64,000 bases of DNA from Solea solea. Lineage: Eukaryota; Chordata; Actinopteri; Pleuronectiformes; Soleidae. The stretch spans positions 2,315,290 to 2,379,289 of the forward strand of contig NC_081147.1 in the NCBI RefSeq assembly GCF_958295425.1, read 5' to 3'. Shown piece by piece: positions 59,911 through 64,000 of the stretch (its first letter is position 1; each line of letters begins with the position of its first letter). The notes under the pieces are model-generated. The model saw only the letters and a list, made by a program, of their open reading frames with translations. It was not told the DNA's origin and did no database searches. Made by a program: the position numbers and the translations under genes.

Positions 59911-62075
59911 TTTCCTGCTGTTATGATAGATAACTGTCGAGCAGTTTGTTTGCTTGTTTGTTGGCGTATAATATGCCAGAGGAATCCTCAGGGTCAGCGA
60001 CGCTGTCACTTCTCCTGCTTCAAAGATACATTTTCAGGTCACTGGATCAACTTTTTAGAATGACAGATGACTGACAAAGAGTGGACCTTTGCCAAAACCC
60101 CTCAACATCAAGTCTTTGCCGTCACTGAGATAAATGTGCCTCCTCCTGATACGACGTCCTTCACAATAATCATAAGTGTGGAGTGTTTTCTACGAAGCTT
60201 TCTCTAAAATCAGTTATTAAATGCATTTAATGGCAACACTTTATACTGAGTACGCACTTACTATTAAGCACTAGTTAATCAGAATCAGGTAATTTATTTA
60301 TTAATCACCGGGCGGAAACTGGGTTTCATTACAGCTCCTCCAAAGTAAAATTACTATGTATACAATGATTGGAGTTCATTAAATATTAAATTCAACATTT
60401 ACAAAGAATTCCCTCCTACATTAATACACATTAATGTCTTGATTAATAAGCTGATCTCTAATATGTTTATGATGTGTGTTTTCACACTTAATAGAGACAC
60501 ATTAAACATTTGTAAATTAAGTATGACGCATGTGTAAGTGTAAGTAAATTTACTCATGTACAGTTCACGCATGCACTTTTATATTCAATTATTTAGATGG
60601 GTATTAATGGTGAGTAGGTGCATTAAAACATGCTTTATAATCAGTTATTAATACTGGAATTTATGCTTAATTCAAGTGGTAACTAAATATAAATTGAGCA
60701 TCTTGTGTGTGAGCTTATATTGAAGGTGCAGTGTGTAAAATGTAGTTTCTCTGAGATATTCAGCAACTTCGCACTGTACCTTTAATGTAGGAGAGACACT
60801 TTATAAATATTGAATTAAGTACTCACTAATGCCTAAATAATGCTTTGTAGTTTGTAAATATTAGTATGTCGAGAATCATTTTGTCCTTAGAGTAAATGTT
60901 GCAGAAAATTGTGAATTGAATCGACTGTTGTTTCTTGTGTCAATGAACTAAACCCAGATTTTCATCACTGGTTTGGCCCAGTTGTGTTTCCAGGACAGAG
61001 TACTTTGTTAAAATCACCATTTCCCAGTCCATTAACTAAACTAGGACTTCCTGTTTTTATAGGTGAGCCCATTTCAGGTCGTAGAAACTCATCTGGACTC
61101 CCGGGGATGACTACCTGAACGCTACGTGATGACCCCCCCTTTTTCCCCAAGTGGGACAAGCTAATGGCGTGTGACCGATGGCATCGGCAGTGTAGGACAA
61201 TAAGTGTGCACTAACCGTCCTGACATTAAATACACCAGAGAGAGGTCAGAATAGAAAAGGACCCCAAGAGTCCTCCCCCTCTGTGTGTGTGTGTGTACAA
61301 TCTGCCGCAGGATAAAAGTCTTTAGAGTCTGGGCTGTTGTGAATGAATGAATGAGGAGGCACAAATACCACAGAACATGAATGTTCACTTTGCTGTGTTT
61401 CAGTATCTGGTGCAGTGAAGCTCACATCGACCACGAGACCACACGTTCTCCTTGTTTGACTTTTTCTGTTGGAGTTCGCGGAGCTTCTGAAAGTTTTCTT
61501 TCGTTGTCCTTGAGCAAGAAACTGGACATGGACACTAAATTGCTCCCGATGGTGCAGCTCGCACTTCGTATGGTGGCTTTGCTGCTTCACGCACGTGTGT
61601 ACGTGTGAGTGTGTGAACGGACCAAAGACTTAGACAACATTTGACACTTGATATATGCAGTCACTCCAAATGTTGCTTTAAAAACCACAGAAAACCAAAT
61701 AAAGATGATGAAATTAACATTTAACAGTTTCAGCCACCACTTGAAGTTTATGTCTCAATCGTAGGGCAAATCATTGTAGAAGATTAAAAACACACAGAGC
61801 CCAAAGTTTAGTTGCTCTCCAAAAAGCACAAGAACCATCTGCCAAAATTGCTTTGACCGTCTGAGCTCCCAGGTACACGGTGGTTCTAACCTTAGGTTGC
61901 TATAGCTACCAGTTCAGCTCAGTTTATTACAAACTCTAAGACGTTCAACTTCAGGGAATCGGTTTGCAAGGAGGTGGTGGAGGAGTAAAATGAGTGTTTT
62001 CAACACCAAGGAATCAAGGATCGGTCTTACACTTGCATGCAGAACCATCTCAAATTATGTTGTGTGATATTTGAT

Positions 62076-62730
62076 TATATAGAACGCTACGTCTTACGTA
62101 AAGTTATGTAATGTAAAAATACGCAACATTACATAACACTGTGACTTTACGTAAGACGTAACATCACATTACATAACATCGAGTCTTACGTGAAGTTACG
62201 TAGCCTAACAATACGTAACACTAGATCACACTATGTAACATTACGGCTTACCAAAATGTACGCGTCGTCACAATACATAACACTATGGAACATTACATCA
62301 AATGTAAATCCATGTAACATGACATTGTGTGACATTACGCCTTACGAAAAATGATGTAGCTTAAGACTATTTAAGAGAATTATGAGCCAGAGCAGGTACT
62401 AAAAAAAAAATACCAGGTACTATGCTAGTGGAAACCCAACTTAACCGTGCTGAGGCAAGCCAGTGGAAACACGCCATATGTAATATTACATCTTACGTAA
62501 AAAATTGCATCGTGTAACAATGTGTAACATTATGCAACATCGAGGATTACGTAAAGTTACGTAGCATAACAATACGTCACACGGCGTAACATTACGGCTT
62601 ATGTAAATTTACCTAGCATAACAATATGTAGGTAATATTAAGACTTATGTAAGTTTATGTAGCCTAAAAATACATAACTCTACATAATACTACATCTAAC
62701 GTAAAATTATGTAGCATGACATTCCATAAG
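62076..62730 (+). repeat. TTACGTAA-rich tandem array, block 2, interrupted
   Basis: The same unit type as 59,285-59,910 (TTACGTAAAGTTATGTA, CACACTATGTAACATTACGG, AACATTACGGCTTA). It is interrupted at about 62,375-62,478 by an unrelated segment with the features of the 9190 and 52,430 repeats. Confidence 0.82.
62375..62478. repeat. Insertion inside the TTACGTAA array
   Basis: Contains GAGCAGGTACTAAAAAAAAA, ATACCAGGTACTATGCTAGT, GGAAACCCAACTTAACCGTG and CCAGTGGAAACACGCC. The GGTAC core and TGGAAAC ends are of the type at 9190-9330, so it is probably a MITE that landed in the array. Confidence 0.6.
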
Positions 62731-64000
62731 ATGTAGTGACCCTCCTAGAATCAATCATTTTCTTTAATTTAATAATCACAAAATACATGAAGGTTTTAAA
62801 TATCAAAGACTAAACACAATTTAAAAGGAAAAACCAAGCAGCCAATCACAGCTCTTGTGTTGGTTTGACTGTTTTGTTCTTCTGCTGTAACAGTTAGGAT
62901 GGATAACTGCCGAGCAGAGACAAGTGACCTTCTCCTGTATTTACAGTCATTATGCAAAGCTAAGCTAACACCTCCTGTGATAAATGCAGGTAACTGTAAA
63001 TGTTGGGTACAGAGTTGCAGGGCGACGCTCGGTCAGTAAAGCTCATAAATTCTGGATCAGTTTTCTTCCATCTCTTCCACCCTCTGTGACTGCAGAGCTG
63101 GTGACAACAACACACACACACACACACAAGAGTGCGTCACTGTTCTGATTACAGCAGAGAAAAAGTGAAGGAAATAGAAACGGAGCAGCGGCTCTTTGCC
63201 TTTTTTTTTAATTCACCTCGTGTGATTCAAACTCAGATTAGTGACAGATTAGAATGAGGCATGAGGCAGACAGGAGTGTTCCTGCTGTAAAAAATGTTCA
63301 ATCGAATTGTGTTTGCATTCATTTCAGCACAGAGTACGAGGTGTGAGCGTGGCAGCTTCTCCCACACACACGCTGAAGTCAAAGAAGCACACGGCGAGCC
63401 ACCCAACATGAAGCTTGTCTTCATCCTCTCACTTTACGTTAGTTTCTGTCAATGTATCCCCCAATTATTAATCATATATTGGCTACATCCTGATGTCAGC
63501 GGTGCCTGAAATGCAACAGGGGAAATGTGGAAATGGGTTGCACCTGGTGCCTGGACAGACACGCAACCCGTCGCAGCCCCCAATTCCTATCCTCCATCAC
63601 ACAAAGACACGCTTGAGAGGTGAGGCTAAATTACTCCCCATATCTGGGCTACTCACAGAGACGTGACTGACATCTGTTCACATGGAAATGATTCTGTCAT
63701 TCTCAAGTAATGTAGCTCAAATTGCGACCACCTGGCAGCAGGAGACAGAACTGTCAGGACAGGATCTCCTCTGGATGAACTTCTTCTCTTAAAAGCACAT
63801 CAAGAATGTAAAGCTTAAACAGCCTGTTACAGTTTATCTTAGCACTTCTTCTACTTCCTCTTACTTTTCCAAAATAAACAGATTGCTCTGGTCTTTCTTC
63901 AATTTTTTCTCACTTCTTTTCTCCGCCGTGTCTCCGGTGCTGCCCGCGGAGAAACCCGATGTCCCCCCGAGAACTGAACTTTAGGGGAGCTGAGTAGCTA

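Larger units (their letters stand above)
47402..64000. other. Region 5' of the TM1 exon; no confirmed exon
   Basis: The exon supplying the 5-HT4 start codon should lie on the minus strand in or beyond this region, ending in phase 2. Several short ATG-to-donor segments satisfy the phase by chance, so none is called as a CDS. Contents are local duplications (48.0-49.8 kb), an inverted repeat (51.1-51.5 kb), microsatellites and two TTACGTAA-rich arrays. No distinct features were seen in about 49,950-50,950, 53,300-54,500, 56,450-57,850, 58,350-59,280 and 62,750-63,950. Confidence 0.65.

Noticed and set aside
1..64000. Bacterial-type features: CRISPR arrays, operons, phage or insertion sequences
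   Set aside because: Tandem arrays here lack unique spacers, genes are spliced, and composition is that of a vertebrate genome.

Overview
The window looks like teleost fish nuclear DNA. Its recognisable genes are split into short GT-AG exons, it is dense in dinucleotide microsatellites and small dispersed repeats typical of fish, and less than 2% of it is coding. No operons, CRISPR arrays, tRNA or rRNA genes were seen.

One gene can be supported. It is a serotonin 5-HT4 receptor (htr4), encoded on the minus strand by four internal exons at 47288-47401 (TM1), 44866-45066 (TM2-TM3), 33577-33730 (ICL2-TM4-start of ECL2) and 29566-30161 (ECL2-TM5-ICL3-TM6-TM7-start of tail). Splice phases fit at every junction and give 354 continuous codons. 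The exon carrying the first residues should lie above 47401 and the alternative C-terminal tail exons below 29566; neither could be identified with confidence. Both flanks may therefore still be transcribed as htr4 introns.

Layout: 1-29.5 kb holds no supported exon. It contains a 0.9 kb minisatellite, a 15-bp minisatellite, a decayed array of about 0.2 kb units, several local duplications, a hAT-type MITE with target-site duplication, purine and pyrimidine tracts, and dispersed repeat copies. From 29.5 to 47.4 kb is the htr4 body, with introns of 3.4, 11.1 and 2.2 kb; the large intron holds a decayed LINE reverse-transcriptase fragment, a LINE-like 3' tail and a striking 43-bp satellite-like array. 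From 47.4 to 64 kb there are two local duplications, a long inverted repeat and two related arrays rich in the palindrome TTACGTAA.

I found no new multi-gene system. The most unusual content is repeat architecture: the indel-free 43-bp array with an eight-unit higher-order period, the paired TTACGTAA arrays (one interrupted by an insertion), and the inverted repeat near 51.3 kb. In the gene, the lineage-specific ICL3 insertion and the 3' splice boundary that doubles as a stop codon deserve attention. Repeat family names are from memory of teleost repeats and were not checked against a library.
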